Source: DUAL01 sp964478325 (GTDB lineage Bacteria > Bacteroidota > Bacteroidia > Flavobacteriales > BACL11). Taken from it: 41,055 nucleotides of DNA. The notes under the pieces are model-generated. The model ran no database searches. It had not been told where the DNA came from and saw only the letters and a list, made by a program, of their open reading frames with translations. The position numbers were made by a program, and so were the translations under genes. Shown here one piece after another: positions 6,475 through 14,029 of this stretch (positions within the stretch are counted from its first letter, which is position 1; each line of letters starts with the position of its first letter). The stretch is from assembly GCA_964478325.1 (NCBI GenBank), contig CAYZIA010000002.1:1-41055 (forward strand), in the 5' to 3' direction.

Positions 6475-9069
6475 CTAACTTAGAAGTAAACTTACTTTCT
6501 TTAATGCCTTATCTATTCCATCTAAATTAGTTCCTCCAGCTGTAGCAAAGTTTGCTTGTCCTCCTCCTCCTCCATTTATTTCTAAACTAATTTCGTTAAT
6601 AAGATCTGCTGCATTTAGCTTTTTATGTTCCACCAAATCATCTGTAATCATAAGCATCAAGTACGCTTTTCCATTATTATCAGAAGCCAAAAGTACGAGC
6701 AAATTTTCTTGTTTTTTTAGTTTGAAGGCGATATTCTTCATTGATCCAGCACTCAAATCTACTTTCTCAGAAATTACATTAATTCCATTAACTTCACTAC
6801 TTTTATCTAGCAATTCCTTGATTAGGCCATCTATTTGTAGCAGTCTTAATTTTTCTAACTCTTTTTCTTTATTTTTATTAGTTAAAAGTAAATCCCCTAC
6901 ACTCTTGACTAAATCTTTAGTTTTTAATAAACGAGATAAACCTTCTAATACTTCTTCTTGCGAATTGACAAAATTCAAAGCTTTTGTACCAGAGATTGCT
7001 TCAATTCTTCTTATTCCAGCAGCTGTTGAGCTTTCAGAAATAATCTTAAAAAAGCCTATTTCTCCACTTGCTTTTACATGAGTACCTCCACATAATTCTT
7101 TGGAAGTATCAAACTGAATCATTCTGACAACATCTCCATATTTCTCACCAAAAAGCATCATAGCGCCCTCATTCTTTGCCTCAGAGAGTGGCATATTAGT
7201 ATGTTCTTTAAGCGGAATGTTACTTAAAATCTTTTTATTTACACTTTCTCCAATCTGACTAACTTCTTCCTTTGAAAGTTTAGAAAAATGGGAAAAGTCA
7301 AACCTTAAATAATCAGCACAAACCAAGGAACCCTTTTGTTGCACATGCTTCCCTAATACTTCTTGCAAACACTCATGTAAAAGGTGTGTTGCTGTATGAT
7401 TTCTTGCAATAGCAATTCTATCATCAGGATTTACATAAGCCCGAAAATCGGCTTTTGCATTTTTAGGAAGAGTATTGGTGACATGAAGGGTCTCATTATT
7501 TTCCTTTTTAGTATCTAATATCTCGATTGTTTCTTCTTCATTTTTGATAAATCCTTTATCACCAACTTGCCCTCCTCCTTCTGCATAAAATGGAGTTAGA
7601 TTAAACGCTAGGTGAAAAGTAGTTTCGTCTACATATTTTACTTCTCTATATTTAGTAATTTTAATGTCCGATTCTAACTTTTTGTAGCCCACAAACTCCT
7701 CCATCTCATCTTCAATCAGTATTCTCCAATCGCTAGTTTCTGTTTTTGCAGCAGATTTGGATCTCTCTTTTTGTTTTTGCATTTCTATATCAAAACCATC
7801 TGTATCACATTTCATGCCTTTTTCATTTAATATTAGTATTGTTAAATCTTTTGGGAAACCAAAAGTATCGTATAGCTCAAAAAGTTGTTTGCCTGAAATA
7901 TTACTTGTATTTTTAGTTATTTGCTGAATTCTTTTTAATCCTAATTCAAGAGTTCTTAAGAAAGATTTTTCTTCCTCTTTTACTACATTCTTTATAATAT
8001 CAATCTGAGAACTAATTTCTGGAAATTGTGATCCCATTTGCTTGTCTAATACATCAATTAATTGATACATAAATGGTTCTTTTATATCTAGGAAAGAATA
8101 GCCATATCGGACAGCCCTTCTTAAAATCCTACGGATCACATAACCTGCTTTAATATTAGAAGGCAACTGCCCATCTGCAATAGAGAATGCAATAGCTCGA
8201 ATATGGTCAGCAATCACCCGCATAGCAATATCTTCTTTTTCGTTTTTACCATATTCTATCTCAGAATACTTTTCTAGTGCTTGAATTATTGGCTGAAAGA
8301 TATCCGTATCATAATTAGACTTTTTACCTTGCATTATCATACAAAGTCTCTCAAAACCCATTCCGGTATCCACATGCCGGTTTGGCAGCTTCTCTAAACT
8401 ATTATCTGCTTTTCTACTAAATTGCATAAAAACCAAATTCCATATTTCAATAACTTGTGGGTGCTCTTTATTTACAAGTGTTGCTCCATCAATCTTTTCT
8501 CTTTCATCTTTATTTCTGTTGTCATAATGAATTTCACTGCAAGGCCCGCATGGTCCAGTCTCTCCCATTTCCCAAAAATTATCTTTTTTATTTCCATTTA
8601 AGATCCTCTCTTCTGACAGATGCTTTGCCCAAATATCAAAAGTTTCTTTATCTCTTAACAAGCCATCTTCTTTTTCTCCTTCAAAAACTGTTACATAAAG
8701 TCGGTCTTTATCTAACTTACAAGCCTCTATTAAAAATTCCCAAGACCATAATATAGCTTCTTCCTTAAAATAATCACCAAAACTCCAATTCCCCAACATC
8801 TCAAACATGGTATGATGATAAGTATCATGCCCAACTTCTTCCAAATCATTATGTTTCCCTGATACTCTCAAGCATTTCTGAGAATTTGTTATTCTTAAAT
8901 CAGTTGGGTTTGAATTACCTAAAAAGATATCCTTAAAGGGATTCATTCCTGCATTAGTGAACATTAAAGTAGAATCATTTTGTACTACTATAGGGGCAGA
9001 AGAAACAATTTGATGTTCTTTCCTTTGAAAAAAGTTTAAAAATAAAGTCCTTACTTTTTTAGAATCCAT
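6475..9069 (-). CDS. alaS: Alanyl-tRNA synthetase
   Basis: Charges tRNA-Ala with alanine and edits mischarged Ser/Gly. 864 aa, the usual length. Class II catalytic core at the N-terminus (FTNAGMNPFKDIFLG near residue 37, GKHNDLEEVG near 71). The editing domain shows zinc-ligand motifs HTATHLLH (near 558) and CGGTH (near 659). A C-Ala domain ends with a glycine-rich GGGGGGQ segment. ATG 9069 gives the standard N-terminus (MDSKKVRTLFLNFF). It is divergent from the M23 gene across a 99-base gap. Certain. Confidence 0.98.
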   Translation of the reverse strand: MDSKKVRTLFLNFFQRKEHQIVSSAPIVVQNDSTLMFTNAGMNPFKDIFLGNSNPTDLRITNSQKCLRVSGKHNDLEEVGHDTYHHTMFEMLGNWSFGDYFKEEAILWSWEFLIEACKLDKDRLYVTVFEGEKEDGLLRDKETFDIWAKHLSEERILNGNKKDNFWEMGETGPCGPCSEIHYDNRNKDEREKIDGATLVNKEHPQVIEIWNLVFMQFSRKADNSLEKLPNRHVDTGMGFERLCMIMQGKKSNYDTDIFQPIIQALEKYSEIEYGKNEKEDIAMRVIADHIRAIAFSIADGQLPSNIKAGYVIRRILRRAVRYGYSFLDIKEPFMYQLIDVLDKQMGSQFPEISSQIDIIKNVVKEEEKSFLRTLELGLKRIQQITKNTSNISGKQLFELYDTFGFPKDLTILILNEKGMKCDTDGFDIEMQKQKERSKSAAKTETSDWRILIEDEMEEFVGYKKLESDIKITKYREVKYVDETTFHLAFNLTPFYAEGGGQVGDKGFIKNEEETIEILDTKKENNETLHVTNTLPKNAKADFRAYVNPDDRIAIARNHTATHLLHECLQEVLGKHVQQKGSLVCADYLRFDFSHFSKLSKEEVSQIGESVNKKILSNIPLKEHTNMPLSEAKNEGAMMLFGEKYGDVVRMIQFDTSKELCGGTHVKASGEIGFFKIISESSTAAGIRRIEAISGTKALNFVNSQEEVLEGLSRLLKTKDLVKSVGDLLLTNKNKEKELEKLRLLQIDGLIKELLDKSSEVNGINVISEKVDLSAGSMKNIAFKLKKQENLLVLLASDNNGKAYLMLMITDDLVEHKKLNAADLINEISLEINGGGGGQANFATAGGTNLDGIDKALKKVSLLLS

Positions 9070-9088
9070 ATAGTTAGTTTTGTCTATT

Positions 9089-9100
9089 CACATTAATGTG
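9089..9100. promoter_or_regulatory. Palindrome CACATTAATGTG between alaS and the M23-merR operon
   Basis: Perfect 12-base palindrome in a 99-base divergent intergenic region, 20 bases upstream of alaS and about 45 bases upstream of the M23 promoter -7 box. It could be an operator, for instance for the MerR-family protein encoded in the adjacent operon. That link is inference. Confidence 0.3.
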
Positions 9101-9115
9101 TTAGAAATCAGTAAA

Positions 9116-9152
9116 TTTTGCGCCTCAATATAATGTAATTTAACTAATTTTG
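9116..9152 (+). promoter_or_regulatory. Promoter of the M23-merR operon
   Basis: TAATTTTG at 9145-9152 matches the -7 consensus, 16 bases before ATG 9169. TTTTG at 9116-9120 could be the -33 element, though the 24-base spacing is at the long end. Confidence 0.5.
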
Positions 9153-9168
9153 CGAAAGAACTAATTTC

Positions 9169-10140
9169 ATGGCTAAAATAAAATATTATTACGATACTAA
9201 AACATTAAGTTACAAGCGAATTGAACTAAATACTTTTGATAAGTTCAAACGCTCTTTAAGCTATCTGGCGGCTTCTACTTTTACTGGGCTTATAATGATT
9301 ATTATCTTTTTCCAATTTTTTGATAGCCCAAAGGAGAAAAGATTGAAAAGTGAGATTGAGAATTTGGTAACTCAATATGATATTTTGAGCAAGAAGATGA
9401 CTCAAATTGACTTAGTACTAGATGACATTCAACAAAGAGATGACAATATTTACAGAGTTATTTTTGAAGCTGACCCTATTCCTTCTTCTATTAGAAAAGC
9501 AGGTTTTGGAGGCGTAAATAGATATAAAGATATTCGTAATTTTAGCAATTCTGAATTGGTAATTGAGGTGGCTAAAAAGGCTGATAAATTGTCAAAACAA
9601 CTCTATATTCAATCCAAATCATTTGATGAAGTAATTAATTTAGCAAAAAATAAGGCTGATATGTTGGCATCTATTCCTGCTATTCAACCAATTGCTAACA
9701 AGGATCTAGGAAGAGTAGCAAGTGGTTATGGCTACAGAATTCATCCCATTTACAAAACCAGAAAACTACATACTGGTATGGATTTTACCGCTCCGCAAGG
9801 TACCCCAATATATTCTACTGGTGATGGTAAAATAGAAAAAGTGAAAAGAAGTAGAAAAGGTTATGGTAATCATGTTATTATTGATCATGGCTATGGTTAC
9901 CAAACTCTTTATGCTCATATGAAAAAATACATAGTTTATAGAGGTCAAAAAGTAAAAAGGGGAGAAATAATTGGTTATGTCGGAAGTACAGGAACATCTG
10001 TTGCTCCTCATTTACATTATGAAGTAATGAAAAACAAAAGGAAAATAAATCCTGTGAATTATTATTATAATGATTTGAGCCCAGAAGAATATGAAAAAAT
10101 GCTTGAAATTTCCTCTCAAAATAACCAGTCATTTGACTAA
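9169..10140 (+). CDS. M23 family metalloendopeptidase (peptidoglycan hydrolase)
   Basis: LytM-type zinc peptidase, 323 aa, that would cut peptide cross-links in the periplasm. Residues 1-34 are cytoplasmic, 35-51 form a membrane anchor, 55-95 a likely coiled coil, and about 180-300 the peptidase domain. Zinc and catalytic residues are intact: H201 and D205 (HTGMDF), H250 (LYAHM) and HLHYE at 281-285. An intact site favours a true enzyme over an EnvC/NlpD-like activator. The stop and the next ATG overlap by one base (TAATG), so translation with the MerR-family gene is coupled. Divergence from alaS is a common Bacteroidota arrangement. Confidence 0.93.
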   Translation: MAKIKYYYDTKTLSYKRIELNTFDKFKRSLSYLAASTFTGLIMIIIFFQFFDSPKEKRLKSEIENLVTQYDILSKKMTQIDLVLDDIQQRDDNIYRVIFEADPIPSSIRKAGFGGVNRYKDIRNFSNSELVIEVAKKADKLSKQLYIQSKSFDEVINLAKNKADMLASIPAIQPIANKDLGRVASGYGYRIHPIYKTRKLHTGMDFTAPQGTPIYSTGDGKIEKVKRSRKGYGNHVIIDHGYGYQTLYAHMKKYIVYRGQKVKRGEIIGYVGSTGTSVAPHLHYEVMKNKRKINPVNYYYNDLSPEEYEKMLEISSQNNQSFD

Positions 10141-10475
10141 TGACTTATAAGGAGAAAAAAATAGAAAAGTTGTTTTATCCCATTGGAGAAGTTGCAAAAA
10201 TTTTTGATGTAAGCGTATCATCTATTCGGTATTGGGAAAAGGAATTTAATATTCTAAAACCTAAAAAAAATAAAAAGGGGAATAGAATGTTTACTAAAAA
10301 AGATCTTGATAATTTGAGGATAATCTATCATTTAACCAAAGAAAGAGGGTTTACTTTGGAAGGAGCAAAAAAGAAATTACGTGATAACAAAATGGATACT
10401 ATTGATAATGTGGAAATCATCACGCATTTAAGAAATATTCGAAAATTTTTAGTAGAATTTAGAGAAGAACTTTAA
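10140..10475 (+). CDS. MerR-family transcriptional regulator
   Basis: 111 aa. N-terminal winged helix of MerR type (YPIGEVAKIFDVSVSSIRYWEKEF, given here by its hallmarks GEVAKIF and SSIRYWEKEF), then a short helical region. It has no effector-binding domain and no Cys that could bind metal, so it belongs to the short, stand-alone subgroup. Start overlaps the M23 stop by one base. The 3' end overlaps the convergent hldD by 4 bases. Target unknown; local regulation of the cell-wall gene is plausible. Confidence 0.9.
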   Translation: MTYKEKKIEKLFYPIGEVAKIFDVSVSSIRYWEKEFNILKPKKNKKGNRMFTKKDLDNLRIIYHLTKERGFTLEGAKKKLRDNKMDTIDNVEIITHLRNIRKFLVEFREEL

Positions 10476-11437
10476 TAATACTCGCCTTTTATTAAATAGG
10501 ATCTTACATAATCCTCTACCCCATTTTCTAAAGTTGTGAAGAGAGTCTGATAACCAATACTTCTTAGTTTTTGCATATTACTTTCTGTAAAATACTGATA
10601 TTTATCGATGATATCTTCTGGTGTATCAATAAAAGAAATATTTGGTATTTTATCTAATGCGTTAAAAGTTGCTCTTGCTAAATCATTAAACGATCTTGCT
10701 TTTCCGGTTCCTAAATTATAAATTCCACTATCTTTTTTATGCTCCATCATAAAAAGAAGTACCTTACATAAATCCTTCACATATATGAAATCTCTTAACT
10801 GCTCACCATCTTTAAAATCAGGATTATGAGAACGAAAAAGCTTCATCTCTCCATTTTGTTTTATCTGATTAAAAGCGTGAAAAATAACGGAAGCCATTCT
10901 GCCTTTATGATATTCATTTGGGCCAAAAACATTGAAAAATTTAAATCCAGCCCAGAATGGTGGTTTAGAATTTTGCCCTAAAACCCATTTATCAAAATCA
11001 TTTTTCGACTGTCCATAAGGGTTTAGTGGTTTTAATTTTTCTATCATTTTATGATTATCATCAAAGCCAAATTCTCCCATTCCGTAAGTCGCTGCAGAGG
11101 AGGCGTAAATAAGTGGAATTTGATAATTTGCACATTTTTCCCACAAATTCTTGGAATAATTTAAGTTTAACTCATCAAAAATGGCTTGGTCAAATTCTGT
11201 TGTATCCGTTCTGGCTCCAATATGTAGAATAAAATCTATAGAATAGTTATTTGAAGAAATCAACTGCATCAAATCCATTCGTTTTACTTTCTTAGCATAT
11301 TGCTTCCCCTCTAGATTTCTATTCTTATTCTGATCTGAAAAATCATCTGCTAATATCAAATGATTATATCCATTATCATTTAGTGTTCGTACTAAACAAC
11401 TACCTATAAAACCTGCTGCACCAGTTACAATTATCAT
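10472..11437 (-). CDS. hldD: ADP-L-glycero-D-manno-heptose 6-epimerase
   Basis: Last step in making the ADP-heptose used in the LPS inner core. 321 aa, short-chain dehydrogenase fold: NAD(P)-binding VTGAAGFIGS at residues 4-13, catalytic YGQSK with Y141 and K145, and the family's NxFGPNEYHK segment. Last gene of the kdsD-tatC-lptB-hldD unit; its ATG overlaps the lptB stop by 4 bases. Closely related sugar-nucleotide epimerases are the alternative, but the NEYHKGRMASV stretch fits HldD. Confidence 0.9.
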   Translation of the reverse strand: MIIVTGAAGFIGSCLVRTLNDNGYNHLILADDFSDQNKNRNLEGKQYAKKVKRMDLMQLISSNNYSIDFILHIGARTDTTEFDQAIFDELNLNYSKNLWEKCANYQIPLIYASSAATYGMGEFGFDDNHKMIEKLKPLNPYGQSKNDFDKWVLGQNSKPPFWAGFKFFNVFGPNEYHKGRMASVIFHAFNQIKQNGEMKLFRSHNPDFKDGEQLRDFIYVKDLCKVLLFMMEHKKDSGIYNLGTGKARSFNDLARATFNALDKIPNISFIDTPEDIIDKYQYFTESNMQKLRSIGYQTLFTTLENGVEDYVRSYLIKGEYY

Positions 11438-12156
11438 CTTAGCTCAAAGTTTTTTCCAAGATACACTTTTCTTACTCTCTCATCTGTAGCTAACTCTTCT
11501 GCTGTTCCAGATTTCAATATTTTTCCTTCAAAAAGAAGATATGCTCTATCGGTTATTGAAAGTGTTTCATGCACATTATGATCGGTAATAAGTATGCCAA
11601 TATTTTTATCTTTAAGTGTTGCTACTATTTGCTGAATATCCTCAACCGCAATAGGATCAACTCCTGCAAATGGCTCATCCAACAAAATAAACTTAGGGTT
11701 TGTTGCTAAAGCTCTTGCTATTTCTGTTCTCCTTCTTTCTCCTCCTGAGAGTAATCCTCCCATATTTTTTCTGATATTTTGCAAACCAAACTCTGAAAGT
11801 AAAGACTCACACTTTTCTTTTTGTTTCTCTTTAGATTCATTAGTCATTTCCAAAACTGAGAGGAGATTGTCTTCCACCGACATTTTTCTAAAAACAGAAG
11901 CTTCTTGTGCTAAATATCCAATTCCCATTTTAGCTCTTTTATACATGGGTAATTCCGTAATATTTTTCTCCCCTAAAAACACATCACCAGCATTAGGAGA
12001 AATAAGCCCTACCATCATGTAAAAACTAGTCGTTTTTCCAGCCCCATTCGGCCCAAGCAAACCAACTATCTCCCCTTGACTTAGCTCAATATTCACCTCA
12101 TCAACCACTGCTCTTTTCTTGTAATATTTTACAATATTCTCTGCTTTTAATTTCAT
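11434..12156 (-). CDS. lptB: LPS export ABC transporter ATPase
   Basis: Cytoplasmic ATPase of LptB2FG, which pulls LPS out of the inner membrane toward the outer membrane. 240 aa. Walker A GPNGAGKTT from residue 35, YLAQEASVFRKMSVEDNL (the LptB Q-loop hallmark), signature LSGGERRRTEIARAL, and Walker B FILLDEPFAGVDPIAV. Overlaps tatC and hldD by 4 bases each, giving tight coupling with LPS-core genes. LptF/LptG are not in the window. Confidence 0.95.
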   Translation of the reverse strand: MKLKAENIVKYYKKRAVVDEVNIELSQGEIVGLLGPNGAGKTTSFYMMVGLISPNAGDVFLGEKNITELPMYKRAKMGIGYLAQEASVFRKMSVEDNLLSVLEMTNESKEKQKEKCESLLSEFGLQNIRKNMGGLLSGGERRRTEIARALATNPKFILLDEPFAGVDPIAVEDIQQIVATLKDKNIGILITDHNVHETLSITDRAYLLFEGKILKSGTAEELATDERVRKVYLGKNFELR

Positions 12157-12977
12157 TGTTTTTTCAATTGTTTTTCTTGTTTTCTGAGTACTCTTCCGGA
12201 TATTTTTATGCTTATTTCATAAAGTACCATAAGTGGCAATGCAACCAAAATCTGACTTGTAATATCTGGAGGAGTAATAATTGCTGAGAAAATAAGTGTT
12301 AAAACTAGGGCATGTTTTCGATAAGTACGCATAAACTCTGGGGTGAGCAAACGAATCTTTGTAAGAAAATAAACTAAAATTGGCAATTCGAAAACTACTC
12401 CATTGGCCAAGCAAACAGTGGAAATTGTGCTTATAAAAGAGCTTAAAGAAATCTGATTTTCTACAGTTTGACTGACTTGATAAGATCCTAAAAAGTGAAT
12501 CGAAAGAGGAGCAACCACATAATATCCGAACAATACCCCTATTAAAAAAAGTGAAGAAGAAAAAAAAACAACTCCTGTTGCTGCATTACTTTCCTCATCA
12601 TACAAGGCAGGAGAAATAAATCGCCACATTTCCCAGAAAATATAAGGAAAAGCCATAACAAAACCTGCTACTATAGATATCATTATATGAGTGCTAAACT
12701 GCCCAGACATACTAATATTCATTAAAATAAAAGGCAACTCATCCATACAAAGCGTATCCCCCATTCCAATATGCTGAGATAAGTAACAAAGTATCTTATA
12801 AGTTGGAAAATTGGGGTTTTTAGGAGCAAGTAGGATGTTATCAAAGACTATCTCTTTAAATATAAATGCAAGAATTGAAAAAAATAAAATCGCAAAACCC
12901 GAACGAACCAAATGCCATCTGAACACTTCTAAATGTTCTAAAAACGACATCTCTTCTTTTTGTCTCTTAGTATTCAT
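12153..12977 (-). CDS. tatC: Sec-independent protein translocase TatC
   Basis: Receptor core of the Tat system, binding twin-arginine signal peptides of folded proteins. 274 aa with six predicted membrane helices. Hallmarks: MSFLEHLEVFRWHLVRS at the N-terminus, FWEMWRFISPALYDEE on the first loop, and FSAIITPPDITSQ near the fifth helix. Its ATG directly abuts the kdsD stop, and its 3' end overlaps lptB by 4 bases. No tatA/tatB is in the window. Confidence 0.96.
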   Translation of the reverse strand: MNTKRQKEEMSFLEHLEVFRWHLVRSGFAILFFSILAFIFKEIVFDNILLAPKNPNFPTYKILCYLSQHIGMGDTLCMDELPFILMNISMSGQFSTHIMISIVAGFVMAFPYIFWEMWRFISPALYDEESNAATGVVFFSSSLFLIGVLFGYYVVAPLSIHFLGSYQVSQTVENQISLSSFISTISTVCLANGVVFELPILVYFLTKIRLLTPEFMRTYRKHALVLTLIFSAIITPPDITSQILVALPLMVLYEISIKISGRVLRKQEKQLKKQ

Positions 12978-13943
12978 TTAAGCAATTCCCTCTTTAAGAA
13001 TATCATGAAGATGAATTATTCCAATATAAGCTTCGTTCTCTACTACAAGTAGTTGGCTAATATTGTTCTGCTCCATTATTTTAAGTGCTTCAATAGCAAG
13101 TTCTGAAGAAAGAATGCTTTTTGGATTATTATTCATTATGTTCTTTGCCAGCACTTTTTCTATTTGTACCTCTTTTTCTAACATCCTTCTTAAATCACCA
13201 TCCGTAATTATTCCTGCGATCTTCTCCCCTTCTAAAACAACTGTTGCGCCCAATCTTTTTTCAGAAATCTCTATAATTACTTTCTGTATCTTATCTTTAA
13301 CTTGAACTGATGGAACTTCATTATTTTTTACAATATCACTTACTTTTAAGTATAACCTTTTACCTAAAACACCTCCTGGATGGAAACGTGCAAAATCTTT
13401 ATCTGTAAAGTTCTTGCTTTCTAAAAGGCAAATAGCCAAAGCATCTCCCAAAACTAATTGTGCAGTAGTGCTTGAAGTAGGTGTTAGATTGTGAGGGCAA
13501 GCCTCTTTCTTCACGCTTGCATCTAATACGAAATCGGCCTGATTTTCTAGATAAGAACTATTATTACCGCAAATGGCTATAATTTTGTTCCCCATATTTT
13601 TGATTAGTGGCAAAAGATATTTTATTTCGGAAGTGTTGCCACTTTTTGAAATACAAATTACCACATCATTCTTTTGAATATTACCCAAATCTCCATGAAT
13701 AGCATCAGCTGCATGTAAAAAAACAGCTGGTTGGCCAGTTGAATTAAAAGTAGCAACTATTTTACTGGCAATATTGGCAGATTTTCCAACACCTGCCACT
13801 ATTACTCTTCCGTTTGAGGACAATATAAGTTGTACCGCTTGAGCAAAATCATCACTTAATTTCCCTATCAATTCTTCAATTATTTCCGATTCTAATCCGA
13901 TAACTGATTTGGCAATTCTTAATATTTGCGAAATAGATTTCAA
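12978..13943 (-). CDS. kdsD: Arabinose-5-phosphate isomerase (KpsF/GutQ type)
   Basis: Converts ribulose-5-P to arabinose-5-P, the first step toward KDO of the LPS core. 321 aa. An N-terminal SIS sugar-isomerase domain (VIVAGVGKSANIASK near residue 48, HAADAIHGDLG, CISKSGNTSE) is followed by two CBS domains (about 205-320). The only suitable start is TTG at 13943: the frame is closed by a stop 24 bases upstream and there is no early ATG. A -7 box on this strand (14001 to 13994) gives a leader near 45 bases. First gene of the LPS/Tat operon. Confidence 0.93.
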   Translation of the reverse strand: MKSISQILRIAKSVIGLESEIIEELIGKLSDDFAQAVQLILSSNGRVIVAGVGKSANIASKIVATFNSTGQPAVFLHAADAIHGDLGNIQKNDVVICISKSGNTSEIKYLLPLIKNMGNKIIAICGNNSSYLENQADFVLDASVKKEACPHNLTPTSSTTAQLVLGDALAICLLESKNFTDKDFARFHPGGVLGKRLYLKVSDIVKNNEVPSVQVKDKIQKVIIEISEKRLGATVVLEGEKIAGIITDGDLRRMLEKEVQIEKVLAKNIMNNNPKSILSSELAIEALKIMEQNNISQLLVVENEAYIGIIHLHDILKEGIA

Positions 13944-13980
13944 TTTCTCAATAATTAATTAAATATTATTTTATTTCTCT

Positions 13981-14010
13981 TTTGTAATTTATGCAAAAGT
14001 ATTACTTTTA
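13981..14010 (+). promoter_or_regulatory. Probable recQ promoter
   Basis: TTTG at 13981-13984, 18 bases, then TACTTTTA at 14003-14010 (last base off consensus). It lies 19 bases before ATG 14030 and back to back with the kdsD -7 box. Confidence 0.4.
13994..14001 (-). promoter_or_regulatory. Promoter -7 box for the kdsD operon
   Basis: Reads TACTTTTG on the minus strand, a full match to TAnnTTTG. It forms one arm of an inverted repeat whose other arm (14003-14010) is a near match serving recQ. No clear -33 element. Confidence 0.45.
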
Positions 14011-14029
14011 GAAAAATATTAAGGATTGA

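Noticed and set aside
6722..7081. Open frame of 119 codons opposite alaS
   Set aside because: It is a shadow of the alaS coding sequence on the other strand, with no start context or recognisable product.
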